DNA of 64,000 bases from Nephrocerus scutellatus (lineage: Eukaryota > Arthropoda > Insecta > Diptera > Pipunculidae): contig OX352765.1 in the NCBI GenBank assembly GCA_947095585.1, positions 20,738,254 through 20,802,253 of the forward strand. Direction: 5' to 3'. The translations under genes were made by a program, and so were the position numbers. This document shows, piece after piece, positions 1 to 10,374 of this stretch (position 1 is its first letter; the number at the start of each line of letters is the position of its first letter). Under the pieces are notes generated by a model, which saw only the letters and a list, made by a program, of their open reading frames with translations, was not told the origin of the DNA and made no database searches.

Positions 1-199
1 ACAAAAAAAAAATGTGTGCTCTGATCAGTATATGTAGAAACTGTTTCAGTTGTTGTCTCAGAACTCCACGTACCACCGGATAACACTTCCGATGAGTCTA
101 GCAGTCCATATTCCCTTTCTTTCCAGTTCCCAGGAAATCCAGGAAAGCATCGGAATAAAAAATCAATTTAACCTTTGGAACAAATCATTTAATTTCAAG

Positions 200-2262
200 A
201 AGCATTTCGCTAGAAATTAAAGGTCAAATCAAAAGCTGTCTTTCTTGTATGAGACTGCAGACAGTCAGTCGTCGTGCGAACATTGTCTTGGTCTATGCTT
301 TGGATTCTTTCCCCCACACTTGCAATCATCCTGCCAGCCTCCGAATTTTTGTGGCAGATAGCTTTGCGTTTCCTTGCCAAGAGGTCGATAGGTATTACCC
401 CCGCATTTACAGGAATGTCAGGCCCGGTAATCCGATGACATCCGCAGAGCGCCACGTCATTGCAATCTGGAAAACAGGTCGACTTTACCTTCGTCCCATA
501 TAGGACCATATAGATTGAACCTCGCACATCAAAAAGAAGACAACGGTTGCCATACATCATCATATTTGGCTCTTCAACGAGGATCCGGCTTCGGCTCCGA
601 CGTTCGCCATTACAGTTTGCCTAAACTAGTGACCCTCTTTGCAGTCTTATCTGCTGTCCGTCAAATCTATTCAAAGAAAGTAATTTTGAAGTCAATCATT
701 AGCAGCTGATTTCATCGTGATAACCTTTTCACAAACTATATGGATCCACTTTTTCTTGCGGACGACAATTTGCGTTTTGTTTAGAGCTAATGAGAGTCAA
801 TAAGCCATGGTCCAGCTGTCAACAGTCCGCATCGCGATGTTGAGCTTCAGTTCGGCATGCATCGTCATATCACGGTCTGTGATGTACCTTAGGTACCTCA
901 ACAACATTCGCTTGTCTACTCGGTCATTTTGGATCGAAATACGCTGTCATGCGACGCATTCCAGGGATCAGGTCCTATATTGAATTTCAGACTGCACCGG
1001 TGTTGTCTAGTAATCATCTTGGGTTTGATGGAGTAATTTACGATCCTTCAGATAGTCCCTTGTGATAAGAAGGAGATTGTCTCCAATACATCAAGCTTAA
1101 CGCATTATCCTGCAGAAGAGAAAGTGTTCTTTTAACATCAAGCGTCACGAAAAGACCGACACGTCATGAATTGCGACAGTAGTCTTCTGCTCCTCTGAAC
1201 GCCCCGAGGGGCCCGCTGTATCTTACTTTTGCTGATAAATCTGATACTTGGGACAACTCGGAAGATTAAATAATGGTTTCACTCCTGTTGAGTAGATAAG
1301 TAATTAAGGAGTATGCTTAATGGCGAAAGCCGGGCAAGCGCGGGGCTCAATCCCTAATCTCCACAAGACTTCATGCTCCTCTGACCGTCGGAATGTAGGA
1401 TCGTATCAATTAATCAACTAATAGCAAGGCCCGTACAGCTTGAGTGAGAGATCACCTAAAGCTTGGATCTCTCTTTTGTGTCTTGGCCTAATAAATTTTT
1501 CCAAAACATTTTCTGCTGTGTTGCATCTCATTGTAAAAACCACAAGTGCCTCAGTCATGGATCTTCCATTTAGGTCTGTACTCTCCACAGCTTGTAGATC
1601 ACTTGATAATTTCGTAAAACGTTGGATATCCACTCTTGTCGAACTGGGTAACTAGGATATACTCGTTCTTGCTGGTTGTTAAAGACCAAAGAGGTTATAT
1701 ACTGGCGCTCCCTCTTGCTGTAGCCGTCCAGATGTCAATGTTTCAGATGATAGGATGATGCCGTGAATGGTCTCAATAAAGTCTGATCGGCAGAAGGTTT
1801 TTGTTGAGGTGGTATTTATAATCAGCAACCCAGTTCTAGCGTCCATTTCTAAAATAAGTCTGCCCCTAGTGTCCGATTGCCGCATACTCCGCTTGAGAAA
1901 CTTTCCGTTAAAATATCCGTATGTCTTTTGTTTGTTGTCTGTTTGTCTGTGTGTCTGTATGTCTTTTTGTCTGTTTGTCTGTTTTTTCTGTTTGTCTTTT
2001 TTCTGTTTGCCTGTTTGTCTGTTTGTGGATATACTCGATCTTGCTGGTAGTCAACGACTAATGAGGTTATATACTGGCGCTCCCTCTTGCTTTCGCAGTC
2101 CAGATGTCAATGTTTCAGATGGTAGGATGAGGCAGAAGGTTTTTGTTGAGCTGGTATTTATAATCAGCAACCCAGTTCTAGCGTCCATTTCTAAAATAAG
2201 TCTGCCCCTAGTGTCCGATTGCCGCATACTCTGCTTGAAAAATTTTCTGTTAAAATATTCGT
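200..2262 (-). pseudogene. Decayed R1-like LINE
   Basis: Read on the minus strand from 2262 down, frame-shifted pieces follow the order of one non-LTR element. First comes an endonuclease end (RGRLILEMDARTGLLIINTT, about 1885-1690), then a linker with GRSMTEALVV and RPRHKRE (1633-1418). A reverse transcriptase remnant follows, with a KDRKLLHQT-like and a DSW...SLALNKT motif (about 1090-700), then a C-terminal zinc-knuckle-side piece (GVIPIDLLARKRKAI, about 560-210). These resemble R1-type elements. Many stops; not functional. Family assignment is by motif memory only. Confidence 0.55.
1656..2262. repeat. Tandem duplication of LINE endonuclease segment
   Basis: The stretch starting GGATATACTCG at 1656 recurs at 2027 with high identity through about 2262. 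Both copies end in a TGT/TCTG-rich tract. The second copy lacks about 40 bp (beginning TGCCGTGAATGG in copy one). It duplicates the endonuclease end of the R1-like LINE. Confidence 0.8.
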
Positions 2263-2450
2263 CTTTTGTTTGTTGTCTGTTGTATGTTTGTCTGTTTTTC
2301 TGTTTGTCTTTTTGTCTATTTCTCTGTTTCTCTGTTTGTCTGTTTTTCTGTTTGTCTATTTGTCTATTTCTCTGTTTCTCTATTTCTCTGTTTCTCTGTT
2401 TGTCTATTTTTCTATTTGTCTATTTGTCTGTTTGTCTGTTTGCTTGTCGT
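1915..2450 (+). repeat. TGTC/TTTG tetranucleotide tracts
   Basis: Two low-complexity tracts (about 1920-2025 and 2265-2450) made of CTGTTTGT and variants, separated by the second copy of the duplicated segment. Cys/Leu/Phe-rich ORFs here are translations of the repeat, not genes. Confidence 0.9.
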
Positions 2451-3310
2451 GGAATCTTGCGATCAATTTTTAACCCACTTTACAGAGCCCGATTTTATTG
2501 ATACTTTGCACACATATGTATTTCCGATGACAACACTTTTTATCAAAGTTTGGTAGTAATCGGGCCACTGGGTCGGGGGACTGCCATTCATTTTTTTTAA
2601 AAAATTTACTCGATTTTCTTTAAAGTTTTTACACATGTGTACCTTCGATGGACAAAACTTTTGGTAAAAATTTGAGAGTGATTGAGCCGTGGCGTCGTGG
2701 GCTCTCATAGACATTTTTAAGGAAATTTACCCAATTTTATTTAAACACTTTCTTTTTAAATTTGGAAGGTATATGGCAACCAGGTATAAGTATCTTCAAA
2801 AAGTACCCGATTTTATTCAAATTTTGCACAATGATGACAAGACTTTCTGTAAAAATTTGGAAGTGATCGTGGTCCCAGCGGAGAAGGGCTCCCACATAAT
2901 TTGTTTCAATATAAACCCCACTTTATTGAAGCTTTGCCGACATCTCCGATTAGAAATTTACATGAAAAATTTAAATTTTTATGAGTTGTTTATTTTAAAA
3001 AAGTTTCAAAAGGTACGATTGATATCATTCATTACCAGCACACATAAATTCCTACCAACCTCCAGCCCCCCCACATCCACCCACAACGCGGAATCTAAAA
3101 ATAACTAAAAAAAATCCCATAAGCTCTTTCAGTTTTTCCCGAATTTTTCAATTTTCCAGGCAACGTTTCTAATTTTTCATATTCCTATAACCTTATGCGG
3201 GCTGTTACGAACATTTTTGAAAAAAATGAGCCAAATCGGTCAAGCCATTTAGCCGTGAAAACGTAATAGACAGACAAAGTTACTTGCACATTTATACTAT
3301 TCGTATTTGA
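2430..3310 (+). repeat. Dispersed repeat with internal ~110-bp units
   Basis: Begins TTTGTCTG...CGTGGAATCTTGCGATCAAT and contains three or four degenerate units, each with CCCGATTTTATT, a 'gcacacat(a/g)tgtat' core, an AAAATTT block and a 'gtgatcgggcc' block. It ends AATAGACAGACAAAGTTAC. Related sequence is present at 28530-28655 (inverted), 35830-35960 (inverted units) and 39280-39430. The ends GTCTGTCT and AGACAGAC are inverted. No ORF; nature unknown (possibly a non-autonomous DNA element). Confidence 0.6.
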
Positions 3311-4929
3311 AAAAATTTGAAAAAACTTTGACAAAAAAGATCATAAAACTAAAAGCTGTCAACTTAATTTCGAAATTCTTTTTAAAACTATAAAATTTGC
3401 TAACTTGTTTTTCTACTCTTCCAGGTTAGTAAATGGCCTTGCAGGTATCGCACAATTTACAAAAAAATACAATACACGTCCTTAAACAAGTGGCACTTTA
3501 TTGATGCCCTACAGGCAATCATGTTGTCCCAATTTGGAAGATAGTTATATCCTCTAAGAATTCAATCGATATTTCTTATGTTTGCCCCACTATATCGTTG
3601 CCTTAGTGCACTGCCAAAACGGAACATCATTTTTCAAAATCATTCAAATACCTGTTAAATACTTTTGTATAACTCTTGAAAGAGATATCTTGATTTTACG
3701 ATTTGTCTCGTTTTTCTTCTTATTCTAACTCGTTCTCTCTCACTCTCTCTCTCTCTCTCTCTCTCTTACTCTTTGCCATTTCCCTTCTGCGCATGCCGCA
3801 GTGTCTTACTCGAGAATTTCGAAGATTGGTATGCATAATGTGATGGTGTCTTCGCCTTTCTTTCAATTTTCCATTCAATTATTGAATGGAGATCAACGCT
3901 TCAAGCGCTTATTCAAAAAAAAGTCTAAAACGATCTTGAGAAAACAATAACAACAACAACACAAGAGGGCAAATATTATTGGAAGGGTGAAAAAAATAAC
4001 ATTGTAAATGGAGCTCGCGTCCAAATGTGAAATGTGAAAAGGCGACAAGAACATCAGTACAGAACCCAGCTGCATCATCGCAGTCGTCCATCCAGCGTAC
4101 AGGGTGCAGTCATATCGCCAATGCAGAAACGTGACTGACCAAAGAGGTCAACATACATTTTTGGTCCTCATCGCATTCTTAAGAGTCAATCGAAGTGTTT
4201 GCCACTTGAATGAATACGCAAGGAGAGAGAAGGTGAAAAGTCTGTGGGACGGACGAGCCGCCAGCCGGACCTAACCGGCCAGCGATGACGATCCGTCCGT
4301 CGTCGTCGTGGGCGCATGCGCATTCATCTCAAAACGATTTCTCAACGAAATAAATCATTCGCGCATTCTGTCAGAGTTGATTTATTCATTTCGTAATGTG
4401 TCCCATTAAGGCTTTTAATGCGTGATTTCTGAATTATTTGGTTTTAATCAATGGCCATTATAGGAATTACAAATAACAATCACATCGGATTATATGACGA
4501 GAGAGGAAAGTCCCGAAATTTCAATCCGCTGGTCTGGTTGTTTTCGTCGAAACTGTGAATTTGAATGGTGAATGCATCTGAAACTACAAAAGTTTTGTAG
4601 CGATCATGATGATGCTCTAATTGATACAAAGGCGTGATCTGATCACTGATCAACAACTCATCAAGATATGAAGAGGACGATGATTTTGGCGCAATTTTTG
4701 CTTAACAAAGCTTATCGGTTTTTCCGTCTGTCTGTTTGTTGGGCTGTTGGTTAATACAGCCAAAATTAAAAAAATCGACCTATTCAAATTTTTGCCCGCG
4801 GTGCCTGCATAAAAAGCATGGAATTGCGCACGACGCTGACAACCCCGCGAATCAGATTTGAGTCAACACGACTGCCCTTCGCAACGAAGAGACCAGAAAC
4901 AACTACGCTCAAACGAAAGGACTCGCTCT
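3311..4929. other. No gene recognised
   Basis: AT-rich sequence with a (CT)n microsatellite at 3733-3766, a GC-richer patch near 4240-4325 (CGTC repeats, GCGCATGCGCAT), and CAA-rich DNA near 3945. No ORF or RNA gene that I can support. Confidence 0.5.
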
Positions 4930-6260
4930 AAATGCAGGGAGAGTAGGTCCTGGGGCTAAGATGTCGGGCATAGAAGAGAAATGGACACGTCTTTAGAATA
5001 CTGTCATTAGTACGGCTGACTCCAACTTAGGCAGAAGTCGTAGAGATCGAACGACTGGTTCGATGACGAATGTAAGCTAGCGACTGAATGTAAGAACGTT
5101 GCTTACCGAGCAGTGCAACAATCTCATAGAATGCGGGCACGCGAAGATGAATATAAAGACCTCAGAAGATATGAAAAAAAAAACAGTTCATCGGCGAAAG
5201 AAAGCAGCCCGGGAGAAGAATCTCCTCCGTGAACTAGAACAGTACAGAGAGCAATGACCGCACCGGGCGCGGAAGTTCTGCTAAAGAGTCCACGGTATGA
5301 CACAATATTCACCGCGTTGCACATACTGCAAAGACAAAGAGGGTAATATGATCGCCGATCTCAAAGGCATCCTACAGCGATGAGATGAACATTTTCATGA
5401 GTGGCAAAATAGCAAGCTAACTGTTGAATTGTAGGATCCACCAATGACTGAAGAACATACTATGCTGCCGCCACCAAGACGAAGTAAGCAGACCGATAAA
5501 TCGGCTTAAAGATCTGATGGGATCCCAGAGGAGCTGATTAAAATAGGAGGCCCCACAATACACCATGAAATTCATCAAATAATAGTCCAAGTATGAGAGG
5601 AAGAAGCGATGCCAGAAGACTAGCGAAAAGGCATCCAGTGCCCCATACATAAGAAAGGAGATATCACAACATGCAGCAATTATTGTGGTATAACGTTGTT
5701 AATTACCGCGTATAAGATTTTCTGCTCTATCCTTCAAGACAGGATAGCCCCATACGCTAAAGTCATCTTTGGTCCATACCAGTGTGGTTTTATCCCAGGC
5801 AAATAAACAACTGCTCAGATTTACTCCCTTAGGTAGGTGATGGAAAAATGTCTATAGTTTTAAAACTCACTACACCATCTTTTTATAGAATTTAAGGCCG
5901 CCTATGATAGCATAGCCAGAGTAGAACTTTATAAAGCCATGAGAGAATTCGGCATCCAAAATAAACAGACAAGACTATGTAGGTTGACCATGACCAATGT
6001 TATGAGCCAAGTAAAAATATCCGGATCACTATCAAGCCCATTCAACATCTATAATGGGCTCCGACAAGGGGATGGACTGGCCTGCGTCCTCTTCAACCTG
6101 GCGTTGGAGAAAGTAATCCGAGACTCTGACGTAACGGCGAGACGAACAATCCTCCATAATTCAATTCAGATACTCGCTTGCGCACACAACATTGACATCG
6201 TTGTTAAAAACCCAACAGGTAAAGGTTTTTTATCTGAGTGTAAAATAGTAATCTTTTAAT
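4930..6260 (+). pseudogene. Decayed EN-RT LINE (insect endonuclease-reverse transcriptase family)
   Basis: Frame-shifted plus-strand pieces give a linker ending NDWFDDECKLAT-like, YRAVQQSHRMRAREDEYKDL (about 5060-5160) and then RT motifs: SDGIPEELIKIG (5512), IQCPIHKKGD (5636), SNYCGITLL, FIEFKAAYDSI (5880), and a long piece LYKAMREFGIQNKQTRLCRL...GLRQGDGLACVLFNLALEKVIRDS (5929-6140). The catalytic YADD is altered (ACAHN). At least ten frameshifts or stops; inactive. Fragments of the same family occur at 19136, 22927, 42005, 55240, 57060 and 61150. Confidence 0.8.
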
Positions 6261-6929
6261 ATTTTTTTTTTATTTATTTAGCCGGCCAAGGGTTTGCTTC
6301 TGGGCGTCGACCTGATCGAGGTAGGTATTAGACCATCAGGTCTACTGGCGATGCAAAATCTTTAGGGGTCTGTTTTGGAACTCCAGGAAAGTACGAAAGC
6401 CGGCCTGGATACCGGAGACAACCGAAATCTTCAAACACCTACACTCTTCGTTAGTTATCGGATACTCTGAGCTTAAAAATAAGGTATGCCTCACAAATGT
6501 ATTCAAGAACCGCATAACAAAAAAAAATCGTAGAATAGTAATCCTGCAAGAAAATACTGAAAAAGAGAACACAAAACACATTCAAGAACCGCGTAGCTCC
6601 GAGTACGCGGTATTACCGAACAGAAAATAAATTTGTTAGCATAGTATCGCTCCATATCCATATCTTACGGATCTTCTATGCTCGTACGGTAGCTTGCCCT
6701 TGATGGGCATTAAGCCATTGATCAGTAGTACTCAATGGTCTTAGGGCCAAGGATGGTATGATCAGTCTGTTGATCTGAATATACGTATTAAGGGTATCTT
6801 GCCATATACATAAGTAAATTTCTTAAAAAAATTCGCTTCAGAGGTTGAAGCCCGGAAGTCGAAAAATGTCGTCGATCCTTGAGATTTCGCCTTGGACAGG
6901 TTCCAATGCATTTTTCCTGCCAATCCTTA
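6261..6929. other. Unassigned sequence between LINE remnants
   Basis: Low-complexity T/A tract near 6260, then sequence with no convincing reading frame. Minus-strand 79-codon opening at 6342-6581 has no recognisable domain. Confidence 0.4.
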
Positions 6930-7060
6930 GAAAACAAAGATACATGTGCATAGACATCTCATAGTTCCCCCTCCATAATTTCCTAATGCACACGCTGTGC
7001 TATGCAAAATGGTGCAAATCGCTTGAGCGAATGTACATTGGTCATTTCTTTTGACCAAAA
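6930..7060 (+). mobile_element. 3' end of Jockey/CR1-like family
   Basis: Matches the 3' end at 14260-14400: 'tgtgcatagacatctcatagt', 'cctaatgcacacgctgtgct', 'gcgaatgtacatt'. Non-coding tail after the conserved FKTHVHRYL end of the family. Confidence 0.6.
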
Positions 7061-7144
7061 TCGACTTCAAATTCCAATTCCTGATGGGCAAAAGAAATTC
7101 GCCTAGTAACTAATTGTTGGTATACTTTTAAAATTATTATTTAT

Positions 7145-8757
7145 TATTATTATTGTTGGTGGGCTGGTAAGCCTTGTGCACTGCGACCTTAAGGTCTATT
7201 GTGCGTCCCAGATGTCTACCACATTATGTGGTTGCTTAGGCTGATAGGTCTGGCATTTTGCCATAGAACTGTGTGAGCCTTGAGGTATTGAAGTCTTTTT
7301 CGGGTGAGGGAATCACATATAAAAAGTATGTGTTCTGGCGTCTCCTATGTCTCGATCTGTTTGGGATTTCCCCATTTTCGTTAAGTGGCCATTAAATGGG
7401 CCATGTCCCGTCATGTACCAGACAAGGGATCTGATTGTTTGTCGGTTTAACTTGATTGCTTTGTTCATGTTTTTAATGTTGTATTTGAGAAGCTTTTTGG
7501 TTTGTTGATGATTCCCATTCAGCCTCGATGGCGTTATTTGCTTTTGAGGTGGAAGGCAATGCGTAGCTCGGTGCCAATAGGTCTCTACCGCGCCTGCTCT
7601 TCCGCAGAGATCCGCTGTCTCGTTCCCATTAACGCCTGAATGGCCTGTAGACCAAAACAGGATGTTGGTTTTTGCCAGTTCGCTGAGGTGGCAGTAGCAG
7701 CTCCAAGTTGTTTTTGAATTGAAAACTGGACCTTTTAGTGCTAGCAGAGCGGCCTGGCTATCGGAGATCATATAGATCTCGGTTCTACTATATTTTCTCT
7801 TTAAGCATTCTAGTGTGCAGGCTTCTAATGTGCTATTGTTTCTGCCTGGAAAACGGTTGTGGGTTTTCCTAGGGGTATTAGTAATGTGTAATGTCTGGGT
7901 CCGAATACCCCTGCCCCTGTTCCTGAATTTGTTTTGGATCCGTCTGTGTACCAGACGTATGATATACTCAAATTGATTACGGTCCAGTACTCTTACTGAG
8001 AAGTTCCTTTGGAAATTAGCTGTTTTTATCATTGAATCTGATTGGAGGACAATTTCGCTTTCCAAGTTAATTTTAGTGATGATGCTTGTATGTCCTGGTC
8101 TATTGACTTTGAGTTGGTTAGTTACCTTGAGTGAAATGGCTCTTGCACCCGGTTCGCTTTTGATGTGTAAGTGAAGTGGTGTGAGTCCTAGTAGTTTTTC
8201 TAGTGCTGCTGTTGGGCAAGTTTTGATAGCTCCTGTTGCATTGAGACAAATTAATCTTAGAATTTTACTGAGTTTTAAGCGTATTTTCCACTGCTCTGTT
8301 TTTGGCCACCATATCAGGGCTTCTTATGTGAGCCTGGGTCTAATAATGCTTTGGTATAGCCATAGAAGTCCATAGAGAAGAGGAAGCAGGATCCCAGGGG
8401 ACCGAGTGGCGTCTCTTGAAACCTCAGGCGTTAAATCGAGTTCGTTGGCGGGCGTTTGTAGAAGCCCTATGCTCCCCCGCGGAGTAAAGGAAAGAAAGAA
8501 GATAGCCATAGAGTAACTTGCGGTCGGTTTTACTCCCACGTTTTACTGAACATGCGTTGGCACGTGAAGTAAGCTTTGTTGGTGATGTATGATATATCGG
8601 AGTTCCATGTTAGTTTTTGGTCAAACATTACCCCCAGGTATTTGGCTTCAGGCATTATTTGGAGTATTTTGCCTTGAAATCTTAGAGTTGTACTTTTAAA
8701 AACAATTGGATGTTTTGTTTTTTTCTCTTCTACACTTTTTTTTAAAGAAAAATGCAT
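7145..8757 (-). pseudogene. 5'-truncated I/LOA-type LINE with RNase H
   Basis: Minus-strand order from 8757: RT thumb (KYLGVMFDQKLTWNSDI), then WLYQSIIRPRLT, then CLNATGAIKTCPTAALEKLL, then an RNase H region with ISDSQAALLALKGP and FWSTGHSGVNGNETAD, and a C-terminal stretch MTGHGPFNGHLTKMG. The 3' end runs into (AAT)n at about 7165-7138, as in I-type elements. The first RNase H Asp motif is not intact, and frameshifts separate the pieces. A 135-bp foreign fragment interrupts the RT/RNase H linker at 8367-8501. Confidence 0.8.
8356..8512 (+). mobile_element. RTE-like LINE 3' fragment with 11-bp target duplication
   Basis: The insert 8367-8501 encodes on the plus strand the C-terminal end of an RTE-like element (EWRLLKPQALNRVRWRAFVE-type text) and ends in an A/G-rich tail AAAGGAAAGAAAGAAG. 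It is flanked by identical ATAGCCATAGA at 8356-8366 and 8502-8512. Removal restores the host LINE with one copy of the duplication. The same C-terminal text occurs at 53738-53938 (minus). Confidence 0.85.
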
Positions 8758-10070
8758 ATTTTTCTCAAATTTATCACATTTTATTTTTATTAATTAATTT
8801 TTTTTTGGATTTTTTATATTTTGTATTATTTAATTGTTTTTCTAATTAAATCTTTTTTTTTTTTTTATATTTCGTTTGTTACAATAAATTGCTCGTTAAT
8901 CGTATACGAGTAAGAGTATGTTGTGTATTTACATGTATATTTGTGTGGTACATCTACATATCTACATCTAGTCTATATATAGTGAACGAGCTTTGTGTAT
9001 CTAATATAAATTATTCTAAATTTTTATAAATTCATTTGTGTGTTGCTTTTATTTTGGCAAACGAAATGCAATTCCAAAATACAGTGGGTGTAATTAATTA
9101 ACCTATTCGCTCGAGACATACATACATAAGTACATGTGCATTATATGAGTAATAAATATGTTATAAATAAAATTATTAACAAAACAATAACAACTTTGTG
9201 ATTTTTATTTTATTTTTAGCTTTTAGTTTAATTTGTTTTAGATTTTTATTTAAAAAAAAAAAAACACTTAACTATTTACATAATGCCCCCTACTATACAT
9301 AAAACATTTGCGATTTTATTATACAAACTACTCTTCAATCGTTTATGATAACGTCTTCCTTCTACTAATTCTTTTAGTAATAGTATTTCATTTACCCTTA
9401 CATAGCTATTCACTAACTAAATCTGTTTGTTTTGCTCGCTAACCTACCACTTACTATATACAAGAACAATCATAATACGTACATATATTACTAAAATATA
9501 AACTACAACCGGGTGAGGGGAATTTGCTTTAAGCAACAATTTGTCATTTTGTGTGCATTTCAAAGTTATAAATAATTTTATTTTGCGTTTATTACCATTT
9601 TTTATACAACAATAAAATACATACGAGGGGTGTATGATAAGTATGCCCGCCTTATACGACTGATACCGCCACTCACTCCAAATCTGTATACTATCGTCGA
9701 GAAATAAATTAAATTTTTTTTTTCAAAAAAATGCGTTTCCTTCCGGAATATCGTACAGCCCTCGTATGAATTTCTATAGGAATGTGTGTGTGTGTATTAA
9801 TGTGAAGTTCAACGAATTTATTAGCGCGCCAGTAATACTGTGACAGTTGGGTGTGTGAGTGTGTGGTTACATTTTTTTATTTCTCAATTTTCTCAATTTT
9901 AGTCATCTTGGTTGCTATTGCTGATGCAGAGTTTTTTTTGCCATTATACTCTGGAGCGAAAATCCATTGGCCATTTGCGCAATGCTTGTTTTTGCATTTT
10001 TGGGCCTTTTTTTCAAATTACAATTCTGACTAGGATCGGGAAATATAAAGAGGGGGGAGTTTTCTTTTCT
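8758..10070 (-). other. Awh 3' flank, putative 3' UTR
   Basis: Very AT-rich sequence directly downstream of the Awh stop. Minus-strand AATAAA signals occur near 9587 and 9206 and in the T/A-rich block near 8770-8790, so the 3' UTR may run 0.5-1.3 kb. Oligo(T) runs and TACATA-type repeats are frequent. No coding potential. Extent of the UTR is inference. Confidence 0.45.
9624..9764. mobile_element. 141-bp mariner-like MITE
   Basis: Imperfect terminal inverted repeats, CGAGGGGTGTATGA on the left and CGAGGGCTGTACGA on the reverse complement of the right end. Both ends are flanked by TA, the target of Tc1/mariner elements. No ORF. It sits in the presumed Awh 3' UTR. Confidence 0.6.
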
Positions 10071-10132
10071 CTACACTTCGCTTTGCATGCAATGGATGCT
10101 GGAATCTTGTGATAGTTCATCTAAGGACGATT
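10071..10132 (-). CDS. Awh: Awh last coding exon with stop codon
   Basis: Only 62 bp, far too short for an ORF scan. A TTTATTTTCAG acceptor (AG at 10134-10133) is followed by AA-TCG-TCC and the codons for ESSLDELSQDSSIHCMQSEV, then TAG at 10073-10071. The first Glu is completed by G from the previous exon. The Drosophila end, as I recall it, differs at three positions (Met, Val, Pro for Leu, Ile, Gln). Phase, splice site and text all agree, so the gene is complete at its 3' end. Confidence 0.93.
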
Positions 10133-10374
10133 CTGAAAATAAAAATGTCAAATGAATTAATTACCTAATCTTTAGTTGGATTATTTGTATATCGAATTTG
10201 TTTCTTATAAATTATTTAAAGTCCATCGTGTATACCCTTGTAGACACTAGAAAGACTGATTGATATCCACGTACACAATAGCATTGACAAGAGACTTCTG
10301 TCTACTGATCAACATGCGTACTGTAAGGGTCAATCTGTATAAACTGATCTGCATACGCTAGTATACGTACTATC

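Noticed and set aside
1767..2556. Cys/Leu/Phe-rich ORFs resembling membrane proteins
   Set aside because: They are translations of the TGTC/TTTG tetranucleotide tract and change frame without penalty.
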